Shown: positions 33,081 to 45,243, counted from the first letter of the stretch. The stretch is 64,000 bases of DNA from Phanerochaete sordida (GCA_019973155.2 BPQB01000092.1:60165-124164), one strand, 5' to 3'. Program-made: numbers and translations. Notes: generated from the sequence alone by a model not told the origin.

Positions 33081-34958
33081 ATGTCGCACATTATTCGAAC
33101 GTGTCTGGCCGACCTAGACGACGATACCCTCATACACATCTTCAGCTTTCTAGACATCGATGACATCCTGCGCATGCGACGGGTAGGTCGCTCGCCTCCT
33201 GCCCCGTCGGCACCTATCTCACAGCGTCTCGCGCAAAGGACAGGTCTCGACACGCTTTGACGCCATCTCACGGCAGCGCGTAGTCTGGGCGCGGGCCCTG
33301 ACCGTGCACGTCCGCCGCGAGGGCATCCCCTTCCCGCCGGTCGCAATCGACGCGCTCCCCACGCCGAAGCTCGAGCAGCTCGTACTCCGCGCGCGCACGC
33401 TAGCCCGCTTTTGGCTCGAGCCCTCGCCCCTAGCACATGCGCGGATCCACGCCGAGTTCGCCGCGAGCTCCGGCACCGGGATCTCCGACGTCCGCCTCTT
33501 GCCCGCGCACCCGCGCTGGGTGCTCGCGGTCGCCCGGGGCATTTGGCCTGTGATCACCTGCTGGGATGTCGGGCTTGATGAAGGTGGTGAACCCGCGGTG
33601 CCTGGTGCTCGGCAGCCGACAAAGGTCGCGGAATGGTTTCGGAAGGGGGCACTCTTCACTGGGATCGCGGTCAACTCGGATCCGGGAGCAGAGGCATGCT
33701 TGGCGGTATCGTTAAGCTTCTCTGGGTATGTTCCTTTCCGCGTCAAACATCGCTGGTGTTAATAATGTTCCATAGAGAGGAGTATGCAGAGATCCTCGCG
33801 CTTCGCGGGAATCCAGAAGGGGTTGAATTCGTCACTCTTGCAACGATCAAGACTTCCTTCCGTGTCATGACCCTGAAGGGAGATATCCTAGCACTCAGTG
33901 ACGATGTCAACGAAACTCAGCTCGTCAATTGGCGCACAAATGCACTCGCTTGCCTCTGGGGCTCCGAGGCGCCTTCAGAACACAATTTCCAGGTACGCTG
34001 CATACACCTTACGCTTCCCTATGCCTTTTTTCACCCTGATATTCAGCACAATCGTTGCTTAAATATTCTTCTCACTTCGTCGTGCACCTTCGTCGTGCGT
34101 GCCCGGACTTTCGAAGTCTTTCGCACGCCGGCGCTCGTATCGCCAGACGAGATCAAGGACCCCCAGCACCCTTCCGCGTCACATCATTTCGGTTGGCTCG
34201 ACGGCGTCGCTGTAACTTCGAAGGCGACGCTCCTGGATGACACGCAGAGCGCGAGCTATCCTTACGTGTCCGTTCTCCTTCGCGCAGAGAGCGATGATCC
34301 GTGGGCCTCGCACATGCATACTATAGACCTTTATGACTTAGAGCCCGATCCGTGCTATACATCTGTCCCAGCGATCCCCTCGCCAGGCCTGAGCACCCCA
34401 ACCACAACGATGCGCTCCGACATTTCCTCGGACGCCACCACCCTCTCCAGCAGCCTCCGTGGCACCCCCGCCTCGACGCCCCCTCCACCCGCACCACACT
34501 CACCATACCACTTCCCACCGACGCACACCGCGTCCTTCCCCGCCGCGCGCGGCCACCTGCGTTGCACGGACATGCACCTCGGCGCGCACGGCTCCGCGCT
34601 CTGGATCGTCCCGCGCCCCGCGCGCGACACGGGGCTCACCGCGCTCGACCTCCACGGCAGCGACGCGCAGGGCGCCGACGCGCACCCGCTCACCGGCGCG
34701 CCGAGCGTCCGGCGCGAGCGTCTCGTCGGTGCGCTCTTGCCTGGGGCGCTGCGCGACGGGCGTGCGCGGCGCATCGAGTTTCACGCCGAGGACGAGGATG
34801 AGGACGAGGAGGGAGAGGGAGAGAGCGCGGAGCTCAGGACGCTGTGGGCGTCGACTGCCGCGGGCGGGACGTGGACGTCTCTCGACTATGACGAGGCGCG
34901 TGGCGTCGTTGTGCTGGGGGATAGCACGGGTGTGGTGACGGTGCTCAGACTAGGATAA
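33081..34958 (+). CDS. F-box protein with a beta-propeller-like C-terminal region
   Basis: Starts MSHIIRTCLADLDDDTLIHIF, a canonical F-box (LDDDTLIHIFSFLDIDDILRMRR spliced to VSTRFDAISRQRVVW). Next come LPTPKLEQLVLRARTLARFW, then blade-like beta segments: RLLPAHPRWVLAVARGIWPV, ITCWDVGLDEGG, AEWFRKGALFTGIAVNS, EFVTLATIKTSFRVMTLKGD. A Pro/Ser/Thr-rich linker (about 34,370-34,540) and an acidic run (EDEDEDEEGEGE) precede the end, ARGVVVLGDSTGVVTVLRLG. WD-like spacing is suggestive only; I see no strict GH-WD repeats. Three introns splice in frame. It ends 153 bp from the convergent F-box gene at 35112. Substrate unknown. Confidence 0.75.
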
Positions 34959-35111
34959 CAGCAGTGGACTGTGCAGTACTCCGTAGAGCGATAGTTTGAT
35001 AAACCAAGAAACGGTGAAAAGTATATGTACAATGGAAAGAGTCCCGTGGAGAACGAACGGCACGAACCAAAGACCTCCCGGCACACCAGCACGAAAAAGT
35101 GAGAAACGGCC

Positions 35112-37258
35112 CTACGCCAGGAACTCGGTCGGGTCCTGCCACTCGGCGTTCTTGCAGTCGAACCACTCGAGCCACTCGGCGACGTTGTACTGCGTGCGGC
35201 TCTTCGGCCACTCCTCGACGGAGACGGCGCCGGCGGGGCTCGACCGGACGGTGTAGTAGCTGTCCTCGATGCGCGCGACGCGGACCATCGGGAAGCCCGC
35301 GCGGACGACCTCGGGCACGTCCTCGACCTGGAACTGGAAGAGCCCGATGAAGCGCAGGCCGGGCGGGAGGCCCGCGCGCAGTTGCTGGCGGGGCGGGGCG
35401 CGTCAGACGGCAGTTGCGCGCGGGACCGGCACTCACCGAGACGAACGAGACGGGGTCCCCCGCCGTGAGCGAGTAGAGCGAGAGCGCGGTCACGCTCCGC
35501 GGGACGAGCCACATCGCAACCGCCGCCGCGACGTCCTTCGGGAGCGTCGCGTGCAGCGTGCGCAGCCCGGTGAGCCCTGGGAGCACGCCCCACACCGTCG
35601 CGTCGTAGCCGAGGCGGCGCTGCGCCCAGTCCGCGCTCGGCACGGTGAGGTGCAGCGTGTGCAGCTGCGTGCGGTTCGCGACGAACTCGCTGATCGCCGG
35701 GAAGAGGTCGTAGTCGTTCACGCGGTAGCCGAGGAGCGAGAACGCGAAGTGGCGCAGGAACGGGAGCGAGTCCGCGTACTCGCGGAACTGCGCGGACGCG
35801 TTGCACTCGAGCACGCACTGCAGGCGCAGCGACTCGAGCTGGATGCCGTTCGCGAGGATCTCCGCGATGCCGAGCGAGTCCGCCGCGAACGTACCGAGGA
35901 AGTCGAGGTGCGTCAGGTTCCGCAGCGAGAGGTGCTCCGACGGGAACGTCCAGTTCAGGTTGTGCAGGTGGATGCTCCGCAGCGCGCCGCGGTTCTGGCC
36001 GAGGAACTCGTAGACCTGCGCGGGGTTGCCCGCGGCCGCCGCGAGCGAGAACTGCGTGACGTGCTTGAACTTCGGGAGCTTGAGTTCCCCGAGTCCGTCC
36101 GATGGTCTGACGTCCCTTCGCTAGTTAAATGGGCTGTCCCAGAGTGCAGGAAACGACGCACAGCAGCGAGAGCCCAAATACCCGCTGGTGCGCGCTTTCC
36201 AGTACTCGCATGAACGCGAAGATGTCCTTCCAGCGCATGCTGCAGTGAATGTTCCGTAGCGACGTCATCTTCGGCAGTGCGTTCGCCAACATCCCTGTGG
36301 GCATCGTCAGCGAGCGTGCCGTTGAGCGAGCGGCTGGAGGACGCACCGGTCTGGAAAGTCATCGGGAACGTCTCCCGCCCGGGCACAAAGATCCGCATCG
36401 TCTTCACATGGCTTGCAAAGGTGCAGTCCGTGATGATCCTCGTCAGTATGTCTGCGGTCTGCTGTGCATGTTCCTTGTCTGCGCAGGCTCGGCCGATAAG
36501 ATCCAGCGAGGTGGCAGAAGCGCAGGGCACGCACCGAAATGCAGGTCGATCTTGCGGAACAGGAGCTGGCTCGCGATCCGCGACAGGACGTGGGGAAGCA
36601 CGAGCAGCGTCTTGAGGTCCCGCCTCGGCAGGAACGTCGCGATTTCGCGCCAGACCTCCGTGGAGAAGCTCGGCGTCTGGTTGGGCTGGTGCGCACGCTG
36701 CGCGGGAGAAGGTGCGGGTGAGCAGGGGAGGTAGCCGTGGCGACCGTGGGCGACCGCCGGCGCGATGCAGGAGACACCCACCTTGCTCGGGTGGAGAGTG
36801 CCCCCCATGAGTGCCCGCGCTTCGACGTGGTCGGGGTCAAGCCTGAGTATGGCCTCCAAGTCTGCGGGGCAGAGCGCAAAAGAGGAAAGGGAGCGTCAGT
36901 CTAGGCGGGTCCGTGGCCCACAGCCCAGAAGGGGCCCGACCTTGATTTGCGGCCGCGTGCAGGCTGACGGCGAGCCGCGCCTTTGCACGCAGCAGGCGCG
37001 CCTTGTTTGAAATGTCCGGCGAGAGCTTGGGCAGCCTGAGGCAGGACTCGACTGCGTTTTCGATGAGGATCCTGGACCTGCCCGCCCGCGCTCGTGAGCC
37101 AGGCACGGGGCCTAGGAGTGTGCGAGAACGGACACCGACCGTTCCAGTTTCAGGTTCTGCATGGCGTAGATCAGGACGTCGACTTTCTGCTCGTCGGCGA
37201 GATCAGTCGTCACGTCCCGGATGCTCGCATCCAGAATTTTCGGGTTGAACACGCTCAT
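35112..37258 (-). CDS. F-box/LRR protein with an N-terminal TPR-like segment
   Basis: Probable SCF adaptor. Start at 37258: MSVFNPKILDASIRDVTTD. Spliced exons then give a TPR-like helical pair (SNKARLLRAKARLAVSLHAA, then DLEAILRLDPDHVEARALM), an F-box (FSTEVWREIATFLPRRDLKT followed by LLVLPHVLSRIASQLLFRKI), and a series of leucine-rich repeats (LRSIHLHNLNWTFPSEHLSL, NLTHLDFLGTF, ANGIQLESLRLQCVLE, LPGLTGLRTLHATLP). The C-terminus is YNVAEWLEWFDCKNAEWQDP, then TEFLA. The TPR-then-F-box order (a helical repeat whose last unit reads xLDPxHxxA, directly before the F-box) is common in agaricomycete genomes. Exact exon joins around 36,060-36,140 and 37,080-37,140 are uncertain. Not a close relative of the A-D group. 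Confidence 0.75.
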
Positions 37259-38996
37259 GCTTGCGCGCGGAGAAGGACGGTGCGGCTGTTTGGCGCTGAC
37301 ACCGTGTATTTGTACCGCGATCCTGCTGATCCCAGGCTAGGCTTCAACATGTGCGCTACATCACGACACAGAAAAACCGAGGCTCGTACAGCGTAGACTA
37401 GGTACCGGCGGCGGAATCACTGGCACAGGGGGGTCCCTCGACGACAGGGACCGGCGCGGGCGCCTCGCTTGCGGGCGTACCTGTGCTGTTCGGCGTTTCT
37501 GCCTCCGCTGGGCGCTGGCTGGTGCTCGCCGTGCGCGGGGCTTTGCTCGTCGTTGGGGGATGTGGCGGCGGCGTCGAGGACGTGGAGAGTGAGAGGAACA
37601 GGTTAAGCACCGACGGTCCCGTACGAGTTGAAATCAGAGTTCGTCTGCCGGGCCCCACGTGGCCGACCGAGCGGCCACGGCTAGACCGCTCCCGGGTGTG
37701 CCTGAAAAGGGTCTTTCTCCCAACCATTTCCCAGTGCTGCGGGACAGAAGGCCGACAAAGCGGCTATACATTCCAGGCCGCTATCTCAATGGCATAGTCA
37801 GACGAGAACCTGCGCGGTAGCTGCACCACTCACTTGACTTTATGACAGGGTGCATTTCACATGAACAAATTGCAGAAGGATGACACGCACACGCCTGCGT
37901 TACATTTACGTTGTATGTGATTGGCTGGGGTGGGTGATATGGGCGGACAGCTTGGGAGTTGGAGAGTTGCAGCGTCACAGCAGCAGATCGTAGAGACCCT
38001 GAGCATTTTCGCACCCTCAGGCCTTTTGGCCTGCGAGAAGCACTCTCGACAGAGCAACTCTTGCTCATTAGACTGTGTCACCTGGGATAGTTATTTCTGA
38101 AACCATGGATTTTACTTATCTCTTTTCCCTCCCGGCGCGCTTCTCTTCTAGCCTCGACACTGTGAGCCGTTTTTGACTCATTTTGACTGCAGAAAGGCAG
38201 CGGATTACTATCCGGATGCCCAGATTGAACTCTACGCAGGGAGGGGGTGCCAACAATCATTATCCCTACTGATAGGCACTATTTCATGCGTAAAATCGCC
38301 CGCTGCCTTGCATGCTTCGCAGCAAGCCCAGCTTCCCTGCCACAAATCCGTGGGCCGCCTCGCGAGCAAAATATATGTACGTTGGAGACAAAAATAAATC
38401 GCACAGATCGCATTTTATTCGGCCCCAGTAGCGGCAGATTGGCTCGCCGTCCGGAGATTCGAGGGCAGGGGAGCAGCGGCGCATCCGGCGGACTCTCCGG
38501 CGGCATTGCCAAATGGAGCGGCATCAGCGTGGTGGCGTCCCGGAGACGCCGGAGCGGCGAGTACCCGGCCAGTCAGGGAGCCAGGCCTGACTAGGCCGGT
38601 CTACGGTGCCACACGTGAACCGAGTGCCGCGTCTTCTCCCGTCAGCAATTCGTGCAGGCCCAGTCCAGGCAGCACCCTGAGGCTCGCGGCCAGCGGCAGC
38701 GCGCCGACGAGGTTCTGCGCAGAACGGAGTCTCGACGTGCGGGCGCCGACGCCTCGCTGCAGTTTGCAAAACGGAGGGGAAATCAGAAAGATGGCGTCTC
38801 GCTCGAGGGTGGCGTGACCGAGGACAGGCTCGAGAGCAGCGGATATGAGCAGAGGGTTGCCAGAATGCAACAAGGAGCATCAAGCCGTGCATATTGTACG
38901 GTCTCTCCCCGGACGCTAACCTCCAGCGCCCACTGCCAACGCCCACCGCCGCGGTCGACGGGCGGCGCGCTCGCACCTCCAGGCGACTCTCTACAT
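37259..38996. other. Gene-poor region before a MITE-like element
   Basis: 1.7 kb without a supported gene. Several TCCGG-containing patches occur (for example 38207, 38454, 38488), hinting that repeat-derived DNA extends beyond the defined element, but I could not place further element ends. Confidence 0.4.
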
Positions 38997-39721
38997 GACC
39001 CCTGAAAATGCCGGTAAAGGCTGGACCACTCGTCCGGACAGTATTTGGTGAAATGCGGCCACAGGCCGCTCAGAAACTGGGACATTTTGCTCACCTTTGC
39101 GGTCGCAGGTTGGACGAACATCCGGACATGTTGGTCGAGAAAGTGATGGGATTGGCCGGCCATCCGGACAATGTTGTTGGTGGCAGGTAGCCAAGGTCCA
39201 CGTACAGCATGTCTGAAGCCGAGACGGGTAGGGATTTGGGCCAAAGCGGATGCAGCGCGATTGGATTTGAGAGAAAAAACGTCAACACATCAGCCAGGAG
39301 ATGGACATACTGAAAGCATTTACCCGTCTTCCTCAGAGTCGCAAGCAATGTCATCGCGTGCGCGCAATTTTGGCGCGACCGAGCGCACTTCTACGCTCGC
39401 GACCACCCACGGCGAAAGCGCCAAACCGCCTGCGCTCGGAATCGTTTTGGTGTGATTAGAAGCTGCTTTGGTGAGGCACATTACTTTCTGCGTTGCTGCA
39501 TAGGCCCCGCAGGACCCTGGAAGAAAACAATGGAGATTCTTCAAGCCATCCGGACATTTCTTGGGCGAAAATCAGGCTGGCCAGCCCATCCGGACACAAA
39601 AGCGCGACTTTGGTGAGGCTGATACGGATCCGGACAAAAGGTGCCCTACATTCATCCGGACAAGGACCCCCCAAAATTGGCCTCATTTCGGCCAGCCCTT
39701 ACCGGCGGCTTTCAGGGGGTC
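38997..39721. mobile_element. MITE-like element (725 bp) with about 28-30 bp imperfect TIRs
   Basis: Left end 38997-39024 and right end 39692-39721 are imperfect inverted repeats: GACCCC(C)TGAAA, two to three mismatched bases, then GCCGGTAA(A/G)GGCTGG. There is no coding capacity. Seven copies of TCCGGACA lie inside, all in one orientation. Flanking ten-mers CTCTCTACAT (38987-38996) and CTCTCTCCAC (39722-39731) match at 8 of 10, consistent with an aged 9-10 bp target-site duplication of Mutator-like type. The element ends 197 bp from the DIS3 stop codon. Superfamily is a suggestion only. Confidence 0.65.
39033..39662 (+). repeat. TCCGGACA repeat set inside the MITE
   Basis: Copies at 39033, 39121, 39163, 39549, 39589, 39629 and 39655, mostly as CATCCGGACA. 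They cluster in the two subterminal zones and are absent from the middle, as expected for transposase-binding sites. Confidence 0.7.
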
Positions 39722-39917
39722 CTCTCTCCACCTCAGACAACCTTCTCGACTTTGCAAATAGCTCGATTCTGGGATGGATCTATGGCACATACGGGGCTTG
39801 AGCTCACCTGCGCCTCGCGACCTCCGCCGCAGCGCCGCACATGTCGGCCCGACGACCTCCAGCCGCGACTTGGGCTGGCGGCAACGCCGCGCTGCCGAGC
39901 TTTTGGCGCTGCCGGCC

Positions 39918-42900
39918 CTACGCAGAGAGCTCGCGGAGGTCGAGGGGCCCGACGAGCGTCATCTTGACCTTGCCGCGCTGTGTGTTGCGGTCCTTCTCGA
40001 CCTCGATCTGCACGCGGACCTTGTCGAACACCGCGATCGTCGCGTCGCCCGCGGGGCCGGGGACCGTGATCTGGTAGTTCTCCGCGTCGAAGCTCGTCTC
40101 GCGCTTGAACATCACGAGGCCCTCGAGCCCGAGCCTGCGTGCGCGTCAGCCACGTTCTCCGCGAGGCAGGATCCCAGGGCCGCGGAACACTCACTTCGAG
40201 ACGAACACGCCGATGCCGTTGCGGAAGACACGGATGACGAACGCGTCCTCGACGACCGTCTCGCGCGCGCTGCGCGCCTTGAGCGCGAGCCCGACGTAGA
40301 ACTCGACGCTCGCGCGCCCCGCCATCTGCGCCATGCGGTGCCGCCGGTTCACGACGCCGAGCACGCGCTCGACGTGCGCCTTCGAGTGCAGGCTCGCGTG
40401 CAGCGGCGTGTACCCGATCGCGGCCGCGAGCTGCCGGTGCGCGAGCACGTCTGCGCGCGTGTGAGCGGAGGAAGAGCGAAGGGGAAGGAGAGGACGCACC
40501 GGCGTACCGCCGGATCGGCGACGTGAAGTGCGTATAGATCGGCGACGCGAGGCCGTAGTGCCCGAACGTGTCGCGGCCGACGCTGCCTGCGCAGAAGTAC
40601 TCCGCGGACAGCATGCAGCGCGTCGCCATGATGCGCACGAGCGTGTTGAATGCGGGCTCCGTGGGGTCCTGGCGGCGGCGGTTAGCGGACAGGATATGTT
40701 TAGACACGAGAGCAACGCACGATACACTTGTCTAGTGACGCAGCGAGGGCACCCGAACTCGACACGTCGAGGGCCATGCCCTTGCGCTTCTTCAGAATAT
40801 CCTGCAGCTTCTCGAAATTCGTCCGCGGGGGCGGCAAGTGACGCCTGCGCTCGTCAGTCTCCGCCTCCCCAGGTACAACCCGCTGCACAACTCACCGAAG
40901 CACCGCGGTCTGCGGGAACGTCTCCTGGATCTTCGCCGCGACGCTGATGTTCGCGAGGAGCATGAACTCCTCGACGAGGCTGTTCGTCTCGCGGAGCTCC
41001 TTTTGCTCGACGTCGATCGGGTCGCTCGACTCGGCCGTGTCGAGGTGGATCTTGACCTCGGGCGACGCAAGGTTCAGCGCGCCGGCCTTCATGCGGCCCT
41101 CCTTGAGCTTGATCGCGAGGCTGTTCAGCAGCCGGATGCTCTTCGTCAGGTCGTCGTTTTGGTTGCTGCGGGCAGTGCGTCAGGACAAGCGCGAGGGGCT
41201 ACAGAGCTGGAAACGCACGGGTCGTCCTTGCGGATCTGCGCCTCTTCGTACGTAAACGCCTGCTTGGAGGCGATCACAGACTTCGTGAAGCGGACGTTCA
41301 CAATTTGCGCGTCAGGTGTCATTTCCTGAGTATCCGGGTTAGGTCCAAGCAAACTTGTTTGTCAAAGCAGCACCCACCCAGATGACCGAGAACGCAAGCC
41401 GCTCCACGAATGGCCTGAGAGAGCACAAGTTTGTGCCAAGTAGCGAGGGCAACATGTCAATGCGCTTGTCGACCAAGTACACGGTGGTACCGCGGGAGGC
41501 GGCTTCGCTGTCCATAGGGTTGTCGGGCAAAACAAAGCGCGACACGTCGGCGATGTCTACAGGCCATCAGCGACGGGCCATTTTAAATAGCGGAGCCACA
41601 CTCACGAACACCAGCCTCGATGTTCCCGTTCGACAGCGGCCGCGCATGCAACGCATCATCAATGTCCTGGCAGTTCGGCGGGTCGATGCTGCAGATGAGC
41701 AGCTCGCGCAGGTCTTCGCGGTCGCGCCACTCGGGGTGCGTGTCGCTCTTCGGCGGGACGACCCACGCGTCGCCCTCGGACGGGAGGCAGTCGAGAATCG
41801 CCTTGCCGAACGGCCGGTACGGCACGTCGAACTCGAGGAGCAGGCTCTCCTGCTCCGCCTCCTTGCTCTCGGCCTTGCCCAGCGCGCGCACAAAGTGTCC
41901 CTCCGGGTACCGCGAGGTGCTGTCCCAGCGGTCGATCGTCACGAGGATCTTCTGGCCCAGGAGCGAGGGCGCCTGTCGCGTGCGCAGGCGGATGCGCGGC
42001 AGTGCGCGGGAAACGGGTGTCGCGAAGACGGTCTGCTGGGAGAGCGAGGTCGTGTGAGACGATGTTAGCGAGGTGGCGTCGATGTGGCAGACATATCTGT
42101 ATATGTTCGGCGTCAGCTCGCGGTAGTTAGGAGAACTACGTTACTTACGATCGCCAGTTCCTCTTGATGATACCAACGATTCGCCCAGTGGGCTGACGTT
42201 CGGCAGCAGCCTGCTTCGCGCGTTCTGAACGAAGCGCTTTTGCCTCACGTATAGCCTCCAGGTCATCGCCTTCTTCTTCAGACTCATCGGCGTCGTCATT
42301 CTTCAAAGTGGCTACACGAGAAGTATGAGCACCTCCTTAAAGTCACGTAGAAATGGAGACACGTACTCTCTTGGTCGACGACTTCGTCACCAGGGGCCTT
42401 CCACTCGGACTCTGGGAAGACCTCTACAGCAACGACATCCCCTTCGACGGCGCGGTTCATATTCTCGCGACCGACGAGAAGTACAGGCTTGTCAAAAGCG
42501 GGCACCCGTACGCTTCCCTAGATGGTTTTCAAGACCTGCGTGGATGCGCGTTCGGACGCGACTCACCTCCAAGTAGTTGTACGGATTGGCGTTGAAGTGG
42601 CCTTGGTGCAATTGACCAGCTTTGACACCAGCAACGAGAGCTGCCATCGGAAGATACTGGTGCATATTAGGCCAAGATCCCGTACAAGGCTCGCACGACT
42701 CACCTCCGGGTACAGAGCCTGTCTTGCAGCGACCGCCTTGGTCGGTTCAATTTCGTCAGAGCCCACAGCAGACAGCAGGTCTAGCAGTTCGCTAGACTTC
42801 TTGGAACCTTCGACATAATTTCGGACTGCACGAGCCTCTGCTCAGCCTCTGCCGTACGAAAGGGCTGCATATATGCGCACCTGACATGCACTTGATACCC

Positions 42901-43779
42901 TCCTTCTCTGCCTTCTGACGGTTTGCCGCATCGTCTGTGAGGAGCACAACATCTGGAAGGGTAGGTTTCGGCTGCCCACGGATTGGGGGTCGGGCGAGGG
43001 AAAGATGGGTGTTGTACCATGACGTCGCTTTGCGAATACCTGCGAGTATTGTGAGGAAGACGGTCAACCGGTCAGCAGACGTGACGCACCCCTGTCGTTC
43101 CTGTCATTGGGCGACTCGTCTTCTTCCCGTACTACCGCAGTCTCGCTGCACGGGATGTCAGTGTTTGACTTGTCGAACAGAGCTCAGGTTACGCACGAGC
43201 GGAACTCATTGTAGAACACCCATGTCTGCTTGTCGTCCGCCTTGAGCAGCGCTTTGAGGCGGTTGTACAAAGGCAAAGAGCGATGGCGAACTTCTTCCAT
43301 GACGGTTTGCAGGACGATGATAGGAGGGGTGAACAAATTCGATTCGATTAGGTCCATCTACAGCATACATGAGCTTGCAGCTCCTGCGACGCGCAGTCCA
43401 GTATAGATTGCCGGAGGTAGCGGAGCTATCTCATTACCGTCCCAATGATTCGCACATACCTGTGCTAGGAAGACATTTGTGTCTGGCAAGACAAAGTGGC
43501 CGTTCGCGAAGCTGGAGTGCTCGAGGGATCCTGAAGACGGAAGCGTAGGCTTTGATTCGTCTATTGAGGCACACTCGCGACAACTGTGTATGCCACAGCT
43601 GACATCGTCGCGCAGATATCTCTCGCGCAGCACTGGGTACTTCGTTGAGTAATTGTCCAATGTCCTCGAGCACGCATCGCACCTTTGATAACTTTTCCCC
43701 TCGCCGTCTTCTTGAAGAACTTGCGCTGCGTTATCACCGCGTCCGTGCGGGGACGCTTCCTAATTGTAATCTCCACCAT
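39918..43779 (-). CDS. DIS3: Exosome exoribonuclease DIS3/RRP44
   Basis: Catalytic 3'-5' exoribonuclease and endonuclease subunit of the RNA exosome. Domains in order: N-terminus [20 protein letters not shown]; the CR3 cysteine motif ([15 protein letters not shown]); a PIN endonuclease domain ([12 protein letters not shown], then [19 protein letters not shown]); cold-shock domains ([54 protein letters not shown]); the RNB catalytic domain with [17 protein letters not shown], whose Asp cluster binds Mg; [49 protein letters not shown]; and a C-terminal S1 domain ending [17 protein letters not shown]. All key acidic residues are present, so it should be active in both nucleases. The ATG at 43779 lies 198 bp from the divergent QCR6 start. 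Over ten short introns. Essential in studied fungi. Confidence 0.95.
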
Positions 43780-43977
43780 GGCCACTGCATGCGATGGCGG
43801 AGGAGCCGAAGAGGAGAAGGAAGTGGACGCGGGGCAGGAGCAGGTCGCTGATCATGAGCGAGACTCGGAGGGTGAATGTTGGGGTTAGGTGCAATCAGAT
43901 CGGCCCTAACCCTAGCGATGAGCTGCATACCGCGTTCTTCCGTCCAACCATCTCGAGCCGTTCTGTCAACGTCCACC
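43780..43977. promoter_or_regulatory. Bidirectional promoter between DIS3 and QCR6
   Basis: Only 198 bp separates the two start codons. No TATA box on either strand, fitting constitutive housekeeping expression of an exosome and a respiratory-chain subunit. Confidence 0.6.
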
Positions 43978-44621
43978 ATGAGCCTCTCGTCGTTCTTCTC
44001 GTCGTTCCTGCCCACCGTCTACGCCGACGCTCCCGAGGAGAAGGAGGAGAAGAAGCAGGAGGAGACACCCGCTGAGGAGCCCGCCGAGGAGGAGCCTGCT
44101 GCTGAGGAGGAAGAGGAGGAGGAGGAGCCCGAGGACGTGCGCGCACTAGGTTACGCGACGCGGAGCAGTTTTACTGACTGGGAATGACGATAGATCCTCC
44201 CTGCTCTCCGTGAGGAGTGTGCGCAGTCTTCGAAGTGCATCGCTGCGACGAAGCACTTCCAGAAGTGCGAGGAGCGCGTCAACGCCGGCCAGGGTTTCCA
44301 CGGCGAGAACTGCATAGAGGAATTGTGAGTATCCAGTATTGGATGTGTGCAGACGATGGTTCTGATGTCCCCCTCTTAGCTGTACGTACCCTGTCTCGCG
44401 CTATCTCTCCTCGTCTGACCAGCCTGTCCTTCCTTCTCGCGGTACTCGCAGACCAGTGAGTATCCCGCATATGACCCCTCTTCTATGCGTAGACTGATAG
44501 ACCTCGTTTAGCATGGCGCACTGCGTCGACGTATGTCTATCCGCCTCCCCTCCACTAACGTACCTCATCCCGCTTTCCATAGAACTGTGTCGCGCCAAAA
44601 CTGTTCGCCAAGCTCAAGTAA
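43978..44621 (+). CDS. QCR6: Ubiquinol-cytochrome c reductase hinge protein (complex III subunit 6)
   Basis: Acidic hinge subunit of mitochondrial complex III, which helps cytochrome c docking to cytochrome c1. Exon 1: MSLSSFFSSFLPTVYADAPE, then a long Glu/Pro-rich acidic segment ending EPED; exon 2: ILPALREECAQSSKCIAATK, then HFQKCEERVNAGQGFHGENC with paired cysteines. The end is MAHCVD joined to NCVAPKLFAKLK, TAA at 44619. Between them, taking a 2-nt exon (44380-44381) and a 4-nt exon (44452-44455), each bounded by strong GT/AG sites, gives EEFYHMAHCVDNC, which matches the family's EEFxH spacing exactly. Skipping both (44324 to 44512) stays in frame but drops two residues. Six exons in the preferred model. 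Confidence 0.88.
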
Positions 44622-45196
44622 ACGTCTTTCGGCAGCCTACGACTCTCTGGACTTGTGAGAGAGCCCTGTCGCGCTACATTTTGCTCCAATGCTAACGCGA
44701 CGTAGGCGAACGCTTTCCAGGTGGATGCATCGAGAAAGACAAACCCACGTGCTGGCCTACACTACTGTCTTCTTCCACGCGTAGACTGTTAATGACATAC
44801 CAGTTTGTAGACCGAACTTCTTCCGTGACCACGAGCCTTGCTTTGCAGCGTCATACTCGCCCTGACATATTGGTTCTTGGACGGGTTTAGGTATCGAAGC
44901 CCAGCCTCCTATGGCAACTCGCCGCTTTACATGAACGTTCGGCACTGGTTACCAGCCAATATTCCGCTCTCATATCGCTCGCTTTGAACGTTCGTATCAG
45001 GTTTCCCGATGTATGCCGTGCACCAGCAGCCCTAACTATGGGCGTCCTCCGCGGGGGCATTTCTTTCCCACGTACGACCACCATCGCGTCGTGACCGCCC
45101 TTCGCTCCTTCCATCTCCCCGCAGCGTGCTCCGCGGACCGCTACGCGATAGCGCAGGTCTGGTGTTCGGCGCACGTTCGTCACATCTTCCGTCGCG
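44622..45196. other. Spacer between QCR6 and acid phosphatase
   Basis: No supported gene. QCR6 3' UTR followed by the phosphatase promoter. Confidence 0.5.
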
Positions 45197-45203
45197 TATA
45201 AAG
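45196..45203 (+). promoter_or_regulatory. TATA box of the acid phosphatase gene
   Basis: GTATAAAG lies only about 20 bp before an in-frame ATG at 45217. Transcription normally begins 25-40 bp or more after the TATA box, so that ATG is probably not in the mRNA and the next one, 45244, is the better start. Confidence 0.6.
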
Positions 45204-45243
45204 TCGACTGCATGTCATGGAGCTGTGGCAGTCCACCCTCGAG

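Noticed and set aside
35269..36213. A 314-codon plus-strand frame, Arg/Glu-rich.
   Set aside because: It is antisense to well-supported leucine-rich repeat exons of the F-box gene at 35112-37258.
39918..43779. Possibility that DIS3 is disrupted by the nearby MITE.
   Set aside because: The element ends 197 bp past the stop codon and all domains through S1 are intact.
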